Below, piece after piece: positions 7,702 to 15,412 of a stretch of 64,000 bases of DNA (position 1 is its first letter; every line of letters starts with the position of its first letter). This DNA is from DASUPK01 sp963774305 (GTDB lineage: Bacteria > Actinomycetota > Thermoleophilia > Solirubrobacterales > 70-9). Made by a program: the position numbers and the translations under genes. Location of the stretch: contig CAVZEM010000002.1 of the NCBI GenBank assembly GCA_963774305.1, forward strand, positions 1-64,000, written 5' to 3'. The notes below the pieces were generated by a model. It searched no databases. It saw nothing but the letters and a program-made list of their open reading frames with translations, and was not told the DNA's origin.

Positions 7702-7822
7702 GGGAAACTGAGCTGATCTCAGCTCACCTCAGCGTGCCTTAGGTCGCTCAGCGTGGGCCCACCGAACGGCTTCAAGGCATCTCATAACCCAAAGGTCGCG
7801 GGTTCGAATCCCGCCCCCGCTG
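7677..7822 (+). repeat. 146-bp direct repeat, copy 1, ending in tRNA-Met 3' half
   Basis: Matches 16772-16917 over the whole 146 bp at about 91% by eye. It begins with GGTACCAnnCGTGGTACC, whose reading frame ends VVPN-stop in both copies, then the palindrome-rich CTGAGCTGATCTCAGCTCA, then ACCGAACGGCTTCAAGG and the tRNA-Met 3' half. The layout (end of a coding frame, repeated arm-like sites, tRNA core) is what an integrase gene end plus attachment site leaves behind. No integrase domain is present. Confidence 0.85.
7781..7820 (+). pseudogene. tRNA-Met(CAT) 3'-half fragment 1
   Basis: Reads as anticodon loop CTCATAA, 3' anticodon stem CCCAA (consensus CCCGA), variable loop, T arm GCGGG-TTCGAAT-CCCGC and acceptor 3' strand CCCCGC. 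No D arm or 5' acceptor strand precedes it, and the bases before the loop (aaggcat) cannot pair with the anticodon stem. It is therefore not a working tRNA but a duplicated attachment core starting in the anticodon loop. Confidence 0.85.
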
Positions 7823-7826
7823 GTGG

Positions 7827-7858
7827 CCGACGGCCCTCGCAACAGGGCCCTCGGTTTT
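7827..7858 (+). terminator. Hairpin terminator after tRNA fragment
   Basis: CCGAcGGCCCT - cgcaac - AGGGCCcTCGG followed by TTTT. It is a stable GC-rich stem with one mismatch and a short T-run, presumably the terminator of the original tRNA gene. The frame of the propeller protein would read through it if a start at 7823 were used, which argues for a later start. Confidence 0.75.
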
Positions 7859-7930
7859 GCTCGCGAGTGGTTACGAGATTCGGCCACCACCTTGAGGGGC
7901 TTGTTGGCCGGGTGTAGGCTCGCTGGTGGG

Positions 7931-9223
7931 TTGGCCGACACCGTCTACTGGATCAACACCGGCGACAACACGATCCGGGCTGCCCCGCTTGCGGGCGGCG
8001 GCAGCGTCGACACCCTCTACGGCTCGGCGCAGGGGGTGGACCTCGCGCTCGGGATCGCGATCAACTCAGCCGCAGGACGGATCCACTGGACCAACTACGG
8101 CGACAGCACGATCCGAGGCGCCCCGCTCGCGGGCGGCGGCACCGTCGACACCCTCTACGACTCGGCGCAGGGGGTGACCGACCCGGTCAAGGTGGCGATC
8201 GACCCAGCCGCAGGGCGGCTCTACTGGACTGGGAACTACGGCAACGGCGAGATCCGGCGCGCCCCGCTCGCCGGCGGCACCGTCGACACCCTCTACGGCC
8301 CGCCGCAGGGTGTGTTCGCCCCGACTGGGGTGGCGATCGACCCAGCCGGAGGGCGGATCTACTGGAGCGACAGCGGCTACGGAACGATCTTGGGCGCCCC
8401 GCTCGCCGGCGGCGGCACCGTCAACACCCTCTACGGCCCGGCGCCTGGGGGGGCGTGGGGACCGCCGGTGTACGGACCGACCGGAGTGGCGATCGACCCA
8501 GCCGCAGGACGGATCTACTGGGCCAACTACGCCGATGGAACGATTCGGGGCGCCCCGCTCGCCGGTGGCGGCACCGTCAACACCCTGTACGGCTATTCGC
8601 AGGGGGTGCGCAACCCGACAGCGGTGGCGATCGATCCCACCCCCGCGGAGCCGGCGACGATTGAACGGTTCCCCTTGGGTGGCTGGCTGAGAAGGGCCCC
8701 GGACTGGGCCGAAGATCTGTTGTCCCGCTTTTTCCCCATCAGAAGTTCACCGGGGCGGATCTACTGGCCCAACGCGGACGACACGATCCGGGCCGCCCCA
8801 CTCGCCGGCGGCGGCACCGTCGACACTCTCTACGGCTCGGCGCAAGGGGTTAGTTCCCCGAGCGCCCTCGCGGTGCTCCGGGCCCCGCTCGGAACCGGGG
8901 CGCCAGCGATTTCATGGTCGCTCGTTCTCCCCAACGATCCCTTCGGAGGGCTGGGCTTCGGCGGCGGCGGCGGCCACTCCGGCCCCCTTGACCAGCGGCT
9001 CTCCTGCTCGCGGGGCATGTGGGCGGCCGACCTGCCCGGCTCCTTTCTCTACCGCGCACCACAGAGCTTCGCCTACCAGTGGAGGCTCAACGGCACCGAC
9101 ATCGGCGGTGCCACCGCGGCCGCCTACACCCCGAATTCGCCCGGCACCTACACCTGCCGGGTGACCGCCACCAACCGGGCCGGGAGCGCGGCGCAGACGA
9201 GCGCGACGGTAACGGTCTCATAG
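7931..9223 (+). CDS. YWTN/NHL-type beta-propeller protein with C-terminal Ig-like domain
   Basis: About 430 aa from TTG 7931 (start uncertain). Six to seven repeats of ~43 residues follow one scheme: DxxAAGRIYWxNYxDxTIRxAPLAGGGTVxTLYGxAQGV, as in LDL-receptor class B/NHL propellers. The C-terminal ~85 residues form an Ig-like domain (YQWRLNGTDIGGATAAAYTP, then GTYTCRVTATN) typical of secreted proteins. Two oddities: no signal peptide is encoded, because the gene begins directly at the tRNA scar, and one repeat is interrupted at 8638-8757 by ~39 in-frame residues unlike the rest. It is probably a 5'-truncated cell-surface protein. Confidence 0.65.
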   Translation: MADTVYWINTGDNTIRAAPLAGGGSVDTLYGSAQGVDLALGIAINSAAGRIHWTNYGDSTIRGAPLAGGGTVDTLYDSAQGVTDPVKVAIDPAAGRLYWTGNYGNGEIRRAPLAGGTVDTLYGPPQGVFAPTGVAIDPAGGRIYWSDSGYGTILGAPLAGGGTVNTLYGPAPGGAWGPPVYGPTGVAIDPAAGRIYWANYADGTIRGAPLAGGGTVNTLYGYSQGVRNPTAVAIDPTPAEPATIERFPLGGWLRRAPDWAEDLLSRFFPIRSSPGRIYWPNADDTIRAAPLAGGGTVDTLYGSAQGVSSPSALAVLRAPLGTGAPAISWSLVLPNDPFGGLGFGGGGGHSGPLDQRLSCSRGMWAADLPGSFLYRAPQSFAYQWRLNGTDIGGATAAAYTPNSPGTYTCRVTATNRAGSAAQTSATVTVS

Positions 9224-9271
9224 GGAGGGGGGCCAACCCGCCACCGCCTACGGCGGTCCGGGACTCGGGGT

Positions 9272-9736
9272 TCACTCGCCACCCGTCCTGGCCCCTCTCG
9301 CTGAATCCCTTTCTCGTCGAAAGCGGCGGTTTGCGTGCTTTCGCAGCCCGGCGGCTTTGAGGGCCTCGGCGCGATTCCAGCGAAAGTGCGCCTCGGCGAT
9401 GAGTCCGTTCCGCACCCTGAAGGCGCCGACCAAGTCGAACACGGTGTCGATCCCGCTGGTCGCGACCTCGGTCTCCCACGAGTACTCGATCACGACCCAA
9501 TCGCCCCGTTCGGCCAGTATCTCCACCTGGGCCATGCGATGCTCCGACCACCCCGCCCTGATCCGCTCCAGCTGCATCACTAGCGCATCCGCTCCGATCC
9601 ACGGACCACGCTCCGGCCAGCCGGCGGCGGCGGTGGCGGCGATACGTGGGTCCAGTAGCGCTCCGAACCCGGTCATGTCGTCGGCCTCGAAACGACGAAA
9701 GGCAGCAAGCACGACATCAATGTTTTCTTGCGACAC
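9272..9736 (-). CDS. SnoaL-like / NTF2-fold protein
   Basis: A 154-aa protein starting at GTG 9736, which gives the family-typical N-terminus MSQENIDVVLAAFRRFEADD. It continues with a helix-strand NTF2 pattern (FGALLDPRIAATA, then WIGADALVMQLERI, VEILAERGDWVVIEYSWE) and ends FRVRNGLIAEAHFRWNRAEA. The last ~20 residues are basic and extend beyond the usual end. These proteins are numerous in this lineage and usually lack an assigned substrate. It converges on the propeller gene, 48 bp from its stop. Confidence 0.75.
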   Translation of the reverse strand: MSQENIDVVLAAFRRFEADDMTGFGALLDPRIAATAAAGWPERGPWIGADALVMQLERIRAGWSEHRMAQVEILAERGDWVVIEYSWETEVATSGIDTVFDLVGAFRVRNGLIAEAHFRWNRAEALKAAGLRKHANRRFRRERDSARGARTGGE

Positions 9737-9820
9737 CGCCCAAGCAGTATCTCTCGACTGAGTGCCGCTTTCCATGTGAAGCGCTCCGCTATTCGTCCAA
9801 AGCGTCAGGATTCGATCGAT

Positions 9821-9861
<41 letters not shown>

Positions 9862-9866
9862 ACTAA

Positions 9867-9894
9867 CCAAGGGCCCTCGAAAGAGGGCCCTTGG
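9867..9894 (+). terminator. Perfect 12-bp hairpin with GAAA loop
   Basis: CCAAGGGCCCTC-GAAA-GAGGGCCCTTGG is a perfect inverted repeat directly after the tRNA fragment. There is no T-run. A truncated copy is at 4593-4614 and a related hairpin follows fragment 1. Confidence 0.75.
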
Positions 9895-9994
9895 TGTGCG
9901 TGAAGGCCCGCACAGGCCCACTTCTCTTGGTTGCGCGATTCGTCGTAGGGGCGGGCAGCTGGATGCATTCCGCCTGGCGATATAGGTTCGACCG

Positions 9995-11596
9995 GTGAGC
10001 GTCGAATTCCGGATCCTCGGCCCACTGCAGGCACTGGTGGACGGAAAGCCGGCATCCCTAGGTGGCCGCCAGGAACGCGCCGTGCTCGCCATCCTGCTCG
10101 CCCAGGCAAACCAAACGGTTCCCATCGACCGCCTGATCGACGACGTCTGGGACGACGCCCCGCCTGAGACGGCGGCCAACCTGATCCAGGGCTATGTCTC
10201 GCAATTGCGCAAGGCGCTCGGCAAGGAGGCGATCGCCACCCGAGGGCGCGGCTATGCGGCCGTCGTTCCGAGTGGCGCCCTGGATCTCCACCGGTTCGAG
10301 CAGCGGGCGGAGGCCGGGATGGCCGAGAGGGCGAGGGGGTCCAGCGCGAAGTCCTCGTCCGAGCTGGCCGCTGCGCTCGCCCTCTGGCGCGGCCCCGCTC
10401 TGTCAGACCTGGCCGATCTGCCGGGGATCGCGCCGATCGCTGCCCGGCTGGACGCACTGCGCCTTGCCGCAGTCGAGCACCGTATTGAGGCCGACCTGGA
10501 CTGCGGCCGCGAGGACGAGGTCGCGGCCGAGCTCGACGCCCTGATCGCGGAGCACCCGCTGCGCGAACGGCTGCGGGGACTGCGCATGCTGGCGCTGTAC
10601 CGCGCCGGGCGCCAGGCCGAGGCGCTGCAGGCCTACCGAGCCGCTCGCGAAACGCTGGTCGAGGAACTCGGTATCGAGCCCAGCGAGGAGCTCGGAGAGC
10701 TCGAGCGCGCCATTCTCCGCCACGATCCGGACCTGCTTCCCCGACCGGACGTTGCAGCGGTGGCGCCAGATACCCCCGCTCAGGCGAGGACCGTTCTGAT
10801 CGCAGCCCTGACGATCAGCTCGGTGCCAACGCTGGTCGCGCTGGGAGGCTCGCTCGCCCTCGGCCCGGATCGCGAGCTCGTGCTGGCCTCCACGGTCTCA
10901 AGTTCGGAGGACCTGCTCGAAGTGACAAAGCGCCTGCGAGAGGCGACGGCCCCACTCGGCCAGCAGGGTGTGGTCGCCCGGGTCGCCGCCTTCACCTCGG
11001 TGGCCCCTGGGGCGGACCTCGCGCGGCTTGCCACCGAGCAGGACGTGGACATCCTGCTCGTCGATGCCCCGCAGGGGCTGCTCGAGGACGCTCGATTGCT
11101 GTCGCTGCTCGATGACACTCCGTGCGACGTCGCGGTCGTCGTCGGCGATCACTCCGAGATGAAGGGGCCCGTGCTGGTCCCCTTCTCGGGCTTCGAACAT
11201 GACTGGGCGGCGGTCGAGCTTGGCGCGTGGTTCGCGCAAGCACTCGAGTGTCCGATCCAGCTTGCGGGACCGAGCACCGGCCCGGGAGGTCGCGACGCGA
11301 GCAGGTTGCTTGCGAGCGCTTCGCTCGTGCTGCAGAAGGCTCTCGGCGTGCAGGCCGACCCGCTGATCGTCGAGCCCGCACCGGCAGCGCTTGTCGCCGC
11401 GGCCCGCGACTCAGGTCTAGTCGTCGTCGGTCTCACGGAGCGCTGGCGACGAGAGGGACTGGGCGGCGCTCGAACCGCCCTGGCCACGACCCCCGGACTG
11501 ACCACGCTCCTGGTCCGGCGGGGCTTGCGACCCGGAGGGCTCGCCCCACAGACCAGCGAGACCCGCTTTACTTGGACGGTCGGGCCGAGCGGCTAG
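9995..11596 (+). CDS. SARP/BTAD transcriptional regulator with tandem USP-like domains
   Basis: 533 aa, starting at GTG 9995. Residues ~1-90 are an OmpR-type winged helix (FRILGPLQALVDGKPASLGG, then ERAVLAILLAQANQTVPIDR, ANLIQGYVSQLRKALG). Residues ~95-245 are the bacterial transcriptional activation domain (LDLHRFEQRAEAG, ARLDALRLAAVEHRIEADL, YRAARETLVEELGIEPSEEL). The remaining ~280 residues look like two universal-stress/nucleotide-binding folds (DVAVVVGDHSEMKGPVLVPF; AARDSGLVVVGLTERWRREG). SARPs activate nearby genes through direct-repeat operators. Its convergent neighbours are the lipoprotein and kinase genes, so it may respond to the same signal (inference). Confidence 0.85.
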   Translation: MSVEFRILGPLQALVDGKPASLGGRQERAVLAILLAQANQTVPIDRLIDDVWDDAPPETAANLIQGYVSQLRKALGKEAIATRGRGYAAVVPSGALDLHRFEQRAEAGMAERARGSSAKSSSELAAALALWRGPALSDLADLPGIAPIAARLDALRLAAVEHRIEADLDCGREDEVAAELDALIAEHPLRERLRGLRMLALYRAGRQAEALQAYRAARETLVEELGIEPSEELGELERAILRHDPDLLPRPDVAAVAPDTPAQARTVLIAALTISSVPTLVALGGSLALGPDRELVLASTVSSSEDLLEVTKRLREATAPLGQQGVVARVAAFTSVAPGADLARLATEQDVDILLVDAPQGLLEDARLLSLLDDTPCDVAVVVGDHSEMKGPVLVPFSGFEHDWAAVELGAWFAQALECPIQLAGPSTGPGGRDASRLLASASLVLQKALGVQADPLIVEPAPAALVAAARDSGLVVVGLTERWRREGLGGARTALATTPGLTTLLVRRGLRPGGLAPQTSETRFTWTVGPSG

Positions 11597-12912
11597 CGCA
11601 CCCGGGGAGGCGGAGTCGCCTTTCGGCACGGCTGGCTGCCGGGGCCGGGGGAGGGGGCATCGGAGAGGAGACCCCCGAATGTCTGCTCGGCCTCCGGGAC
11701 GACCCTCACGAGCTGGAACGCTCGCTGGCCGCCCCCGCGACCGACTCGCTTCAGGTAGGTGTTGCGGACTGCCTGGCGGTTCCGGTCGAGGTGCACAGGG
11801 CTCGAGGGAAGGTCGAATCTCACTCGCGCGAGCTCCTCGCGGAGCCGTTGACGACCATCCGACAGATCGCCATCCGAGGCCTCGACCCCGCGCAGCAGGC
11901 CCTCCATGGCGTCGTTGAAGGCCAGCACGATCGGTGTTTCCGCATCCGAGGGCGGCAGCCCGGGAAATGCCCGCGAGAACTCTCTCCGGTGACCGCGCAT
12001 CGCAGGTGTTGCGTTTGCCGGCGGGATGGACGACGCGCCGACCACCCCGGCTGGTGGGCCCGCGATGGGCACGATGGTGTTGGAGTCCTCTAGCACATAG
12101 GTACCGACGACCATCCGGGTCTCAGGCGAGCCGAGCACGCGGGCGAGCGCGGGCAGAAACTCGGGAGGCACGAACAGTCCCCCAAACGTCAGCGCGGCAA
12201 CGCCGTCGGCGTCCCGGAGAGCGTAGGCGACCTTCGGGTCGCCTAGGTCGATCGGCGCCGTGAAGCGCGCCGTCACGTCCCCGCCGAGGGCGCAGAACTC
12301 CGCGACGAAGGCTGCTTCCTCGTGCCACCCGACGGGCGTCGCGTCGGCGACCACCGCGGCGCGGCGCCATCCCAGTTCGCGGTAGGCATAGCTCCCAAGC
12401 CCCGCCAGGTCCTGAGCTTCGTCGGTGTCGAAGCGATAGACGTTCGCGGCGGGGTGCCGCAGGGTGAGCCCCTGGGCTTCCGACCAGGCCGGTATGAAGA
12501 TCACCTCCGGGTACTTGCGGGCGAGCTCGCGGAACACGAGCGAGTCCGACTCGCCGATAGCGCCGACGACTGCGTCCACGCCCTCGACCTCGACGAGCCG
12601 ACGCGCCTCTTCGACGAGGATCGTGTGCTCGCTTTCCTCGGTGCACCCCCTGATCAGCTCGAGGTCGCGGCCGCCGGCCCGGGCCTCGGAGACGCCTCCG
12701 GACGGCTTCCCGTCCGTGAGGCGGGCCCCGCGCCGGAGCAGCGGCAGCTCGGCGCCGGCGAGCATCTCGTCCTCGTAGCCGGAGAAGATCCCGCGACAAT
12801 CCGTGAGCAGGCCGATCCGCATCGGCCGCTCGCCGCCCGAGCAGCCCGCTGCGCCCACAGCGAGCGACGCGACAACCAGCAAACCAGCGACCCGGGAGAG
12901 ATCAGCTCTCAT
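11593..12912 (-). CDS. Periplasmic-binding lipoprotein (branched-chain amino acid/ABC receptor type)
   Basis: 439 aa. The signal peptide ends in lipobox VGAAGC. The mature part has the type I periplasmic-binding fold: MRIGLLTDCRGIFSGYEDEM as first strand, VDAVVGAIGESDSLVFRELA, FIPAWSEAQG, NVYRFDTDEAQDLAGLGSYA and AAVVADATPVGW. It overlaps the end of the kinase gene by 11 bp on the same strand, so the two are almost certainly co-transcribed and translationally coupled. No permease or ABC ATPase is nearby, which suggests a sensory rather than a transport role (inference). It is convergent with the SARP gene, overlapping its stop by 4 bp. Confidence 0.82.
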   Translation of the reverse strand: MRADLSRVAGLLVVASLAVGAAGCSGGERPMRIGLLTDCRGIFSGYEDEMLAGAELPLLRRGARLTDGKPSGGVSEARAGGRDLELIRGCTEESEHTILVEEARRLVEVEGVDAVVGAIGESDSLVFRELARKYPEVIFIPAWSEAQGLTLRHPAANVYRFDTDEAQDLAGLGSYAYRELGWRRAAVVADATPVGWHEEAAFVAEFCALGGDVTARFTAPIDLGDPKVAYALRDADGVAALTFGGLFVPPEFLPALARVLGSPETRMVVGTYVLEDSNTIVPIAGPPAGVVGASSIPPANATPAMRGHRREFSRAFPGLPPSDAETPIVLAFNDAMEGLLRGVEASDGDLSDGRQRLREELARVRFDLPSSPVHLDRNRQAVRNTYLKRVGRGGGQRAFQLVRVVPEAEQTFGGLLSDAPSPGPGSQPCRKATPPPRVR

Positions 12913-14755
12913 CGGCGGTCACCCACACGCCGCCCGCGCCAACCGTGACCTCGCGTGGCCGCCCTTCTACCTCGATCTGGTCGACGACCTCGGCGCTGCC
13001 CGGGTCGATGCGTGACACCGTGCCGTCGATCGTGCTCGTCACCCACACCGAACCGGCTCCCGCGGCGACGCCGCTCGTGCCGCGGCCTGTGGTGATCGTC
13101 TTCGTGATGGCGTTGGTCTCTGGATCGATCCGTAGTACGCGGTCGTCGAGTGGTGCCGTGACCCAAACGCCTCCCTCGCCCGCGGCGACCGTTCGTGGAA
13201 TGAAGGGGAGCTCGATGGTGGCAAGGATGCGGCCGCTCAAGCGATCGAGCCGCCACATCCGCCGGTCGATCCCGTCGCCCACCGTCCACACCGACCCGTA
13301 GCCCACCGCAAGGTCGCGCTGGTTGATACGAGTCGTCTCAACCGAGACCGGCTCTCGGTACGGGAGCGAGACGTTGCCGATGATCCGAAGCTCTCCGGGG
13401 TCAGTGCTCAGCCTCTTGTCGCCAAAGATTCCCATCGACCAGAGGACGCCCTCTCCTCCTGCGACGGTGCAGCTGTAGAGATCCAGCTTGCGCTCACGCA
13501 GGCCGGTGACCGCGTCGTAGCGGGCAACCGTGCCGGTGAAGACCGTCGCGAACACTTCCGCAGTGTCCGAGACAACGTAGATCTTGCCGCCGAGCGCCGT
13601 GAGATCACGCGGCGAGCCAATCGAGGTGACGCGCTTCAGCTCGCCCGTGATCGGCTCCAATGTCCAGAGCGCACCATCGCGGTAGTCACCCAGCCAGACT
13701 CGGCCGGAGCCCGTCGTGATCGCACCTGGATGCGCCGAGACACGGTAGCGGGCGGTCGTGTCGCCGCTCTCCGGATCGATCCCGATCAACGACCCAGTCG
13801 GCGGGGCCGGCGTTCCCTCACGCGTGCCCAGGATCGCGGAGAGCGCGGCCGCCGCCAAGACGACCACGACGGCGGCCGTGGCGACCGCAAGCCGCAGCCG
13901 GCGCGGCCTCACCGCGTCGAGTCCGAGCGCCGCGCTCGCGTCGGCTACGAGCTCTGCGCAGCTCGATTGACGCTCGTCTGGCTCCTTCGCCAACGCCCGC
14001 GCGAAGACCGGGTCGATCGCGGCCGGAAGCGGCGAGTGGCGCGCCGACGCGGACGGCGGATCCTCTTCGAGGTGGTCGAAGAGGGTGGCGACCTCGGAGC
14101 GACGCCGGAAGGGAACCTCGCCCGTGAGACACTCGAACAGCATGCAGCCGAGCGCGTAGACATCCGCGCGGCCATCGACCTCGTCGCCCCGGATCTGCTC
14201 CGGCGAGACGTAGTCGACGGTCCCCATCAGTTGCCCGTCGGCTGGGCCCCGTTCCGACGCGCTCTGGGTGAGGCCGAAGTCCGCCAGATAGCAGTGCTCG
14301 CGCCCGCCGTCACGATCGAGCAGGACATTGCTCGGCTTCACGTCTCGATGGACGAGCCCATGCCGGTGGGCGGCGTCGAGCGCGTCCGCGATCTGCTCGA
14401 CGATGGCCACCGCACGTGCGGGATCCAGGGCTCCCTCGCGTCGCAGGAGCGCCTTCAGGTCGCCGCCGGGGACGTACCGCATTGCGATGAACAGCCGGCC
14501 GTCCTTCTCTCCCGCCTCGTAGATCGGGATCACGTTCGGGTGGTCGAGGCTCGCGGCGAGCCGTGACTCGCGAAGCAGCCGGTCCCTGAATCTCTCGTCC
14601 TCTGCGACGCTCGCGGCGAGCACCTTGAGGGCGACCGGGCGACCGAGGCGAACATCCCGCACCAGGAAGACCTCGCCCATCCCCCCTCGCCCGAGCAGCT
14701 GCTCGAGCCGGTAACCGGCGAGGTCGGCCCCTACGCTCCTATCGAGGCGATCGAT
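12902..14755 (-). CDS. Receptor-like Ser/Thr protein kinase with extracellular beta-propeller
   Basis: About 617 aa. The N-terminal kinase domain shows GRGGMGEVFLVRD (glycine loop), VALKVLA (Lys), HRDVKPSNVLL (catalytic loop), ADFGLT (DFG) and SPEQIRG. One transmembrane helix (LAVATAAVVVVLAAAALSAI) follows, then an extracellular propeller of YVTN/PQQ-like repeats (GSGRVWLGDYRDGALWTLEP; GEGGVWVTAPLDDRVLRIDP). Start problem: no ATG, GTG or TTG lies in frame between the stop at 14780 and the internal ATG at 14678, which is already inside the glycine loop. A strong GGAGGAG sits 7 nt before an in-frame ATC at 14755, used here as a provisional non-standard start. Confidence 0.85.
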   Translation of the reverse strand: MDRLDRSVGADLAGYRLEQLLGRGGMGEVFLVRDVRLGRPVALKVLAASVAEDERFRDRLLRESRLAASLDHPNVIPIYEAGEKDGRLFIAMRYVPGGDLKALLRREGALDPARAVAIVEQIADALDAAHRHGLVHRDVKPSNVLLDRDGGREHCYLADFGLTQSASERGPADGQLMGTVDYVSPEQIRGDEVDGRADVYALGCMLFECLTGEVPFRRRSEVATLFDHLEEDPPSASARHSPLPAAIDPVFARALAKEPDERQSSCAELVADASAALGLDAVRPRRLRLAVATAAVVVVLAAAALSAILGTREGTPAPPTGSLIGIDPESGDTTARYRVSAHPGAITTGSGRVWLGDYRDGALWTLEPITGELKRVTSIGSPRDLTALGGKIYVVSDTAEVFATVFTGTVARYDAVTGLRERKLDLYSCTVAGGEGVLWSMGIFGDKRLSTDPGELRIIGNVSLPYREPVSVETTRINQRDLAVGYGSVWTVGDGIDRRMWRLDRLSGRILATIELPFIPRTVAAGEGGVWVTAPLDDRVLRIDPETNAITKTITTGRGTSGVAAGAGSVWVTSTIDGTVSRIDPGSAEVVDQIEVEGRPREVTVGAGGVWVTADES

Positions 14756-14779
14756 GGTGTTACTCCTCCGCGGAAAGCC

Positions 14780-15412
14780 TTACCGATTGGGCCGCGGGTT
14801 GCAATCCCCGTTTTTTGAGCAGAGCCGGGCGATCGAGGCGACGGACTGCGGATGGACCTGGTCGAGGTGGCTGGCAAGCGCCATGAACAGCTGGGCGGTG
14901 GTCAGCGCCTCCCCACCCGCCTCGTGCAGGCCGTGAACCGGGAGGCCGAAGGCCGACGCCGCTTCCGAGAGCCCCGGCGAGATCTCCGCAGGCGACCAGG
15001 ATCGATCACCTTCCGCGGGCGCGCGCGGGGGCACCCATGCGGCCAGCACGGCGGTATCGAGTACTTGGCCGCACAGCCGTAGCCCCGTCCTCTCAAAGAC
15101 CGCGGAGAGGAAGCCAATGTGGCGCCGCGCGCCATGGGCGACGAGGACACGGCCCGTCAGCGCCTCGACTATCGGCTCGAGCGCCACCCCTCCCGGTGGG
15201 ATCGTCGCCTCGGAGGCTTTCACCATGATCGCCTTCCCCCGTTCCACGGGCACGCAGGCGACGGAGAGGAGCTGATCGCGGCGCGGGTCCTGACCGGTGG
15301 CCTCGAGGCCAAGGACCGCAAACGACGCCTGGCGCCAGGGAAGGGAAGGAGCGGGCGGCGCCGTCCGCAGGTAGCCCTCCATGACTTCGGACTGACGTTC
15401 AAGGACGCCCAT
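14780..15412 (-). CDS. DnaQ-like exonuclease-fold protein, catalytic residues lost
   Basis: 210 aa with the DEDDh exonuclease fold. The motifs are degenerate: Exo I reads VLGLEATGQDPRRD where DxE (DLETTG) is expected, so the first Asp is Gly. Exo II reads LVAHGARRHIGFLSAVF, with His where the metal Asp should be. Exo III reads HEAGGEALTTAQLFMAL, with Glu replacing Asp. Nuclease activity is therefore doubtful. Its ATG overlaps the stop of the DUF294 gene (TGATG), implying coupling. This exonuclease/DUF294 pair is common beside acetate-uptake genes in other bacteria; no symporter is present here. Confidence 0.75.
   Translation of the reverse strand: MGVLERQSEVMEGYLRTAPPAPSLPWRQASFAVLGLEATGQDPRRDQLLSVACVPVERGKAIMVKASEATIPPGGVALEPIVEALTGRVLVAHGARRHIGFLSAVFERTGLRLCGQVLDTAVLAAWVPPRAPAEGDRSWSPAEISPGLSEAASAFGLPVHGLHEAGGEALTTAQLFMALASHLDQVHPQSVASIARLCSKNGDCNPRPNR

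Noticed and set aside
7781..7941. Open frames reading SGGGIRTRD or GAGFEPATFGL across the tRNA fragments.
   Set aside because: These are the well-known spurious translations of tRNA T-arm sequence on the opposite strand, not genes.
7947..8870. Regular ~130-bp repeats that might be a CRISPR or satellite array.
   Set aside because: The repeats keep a single reading frame and encode YWTN propeller units; there are no spacers.
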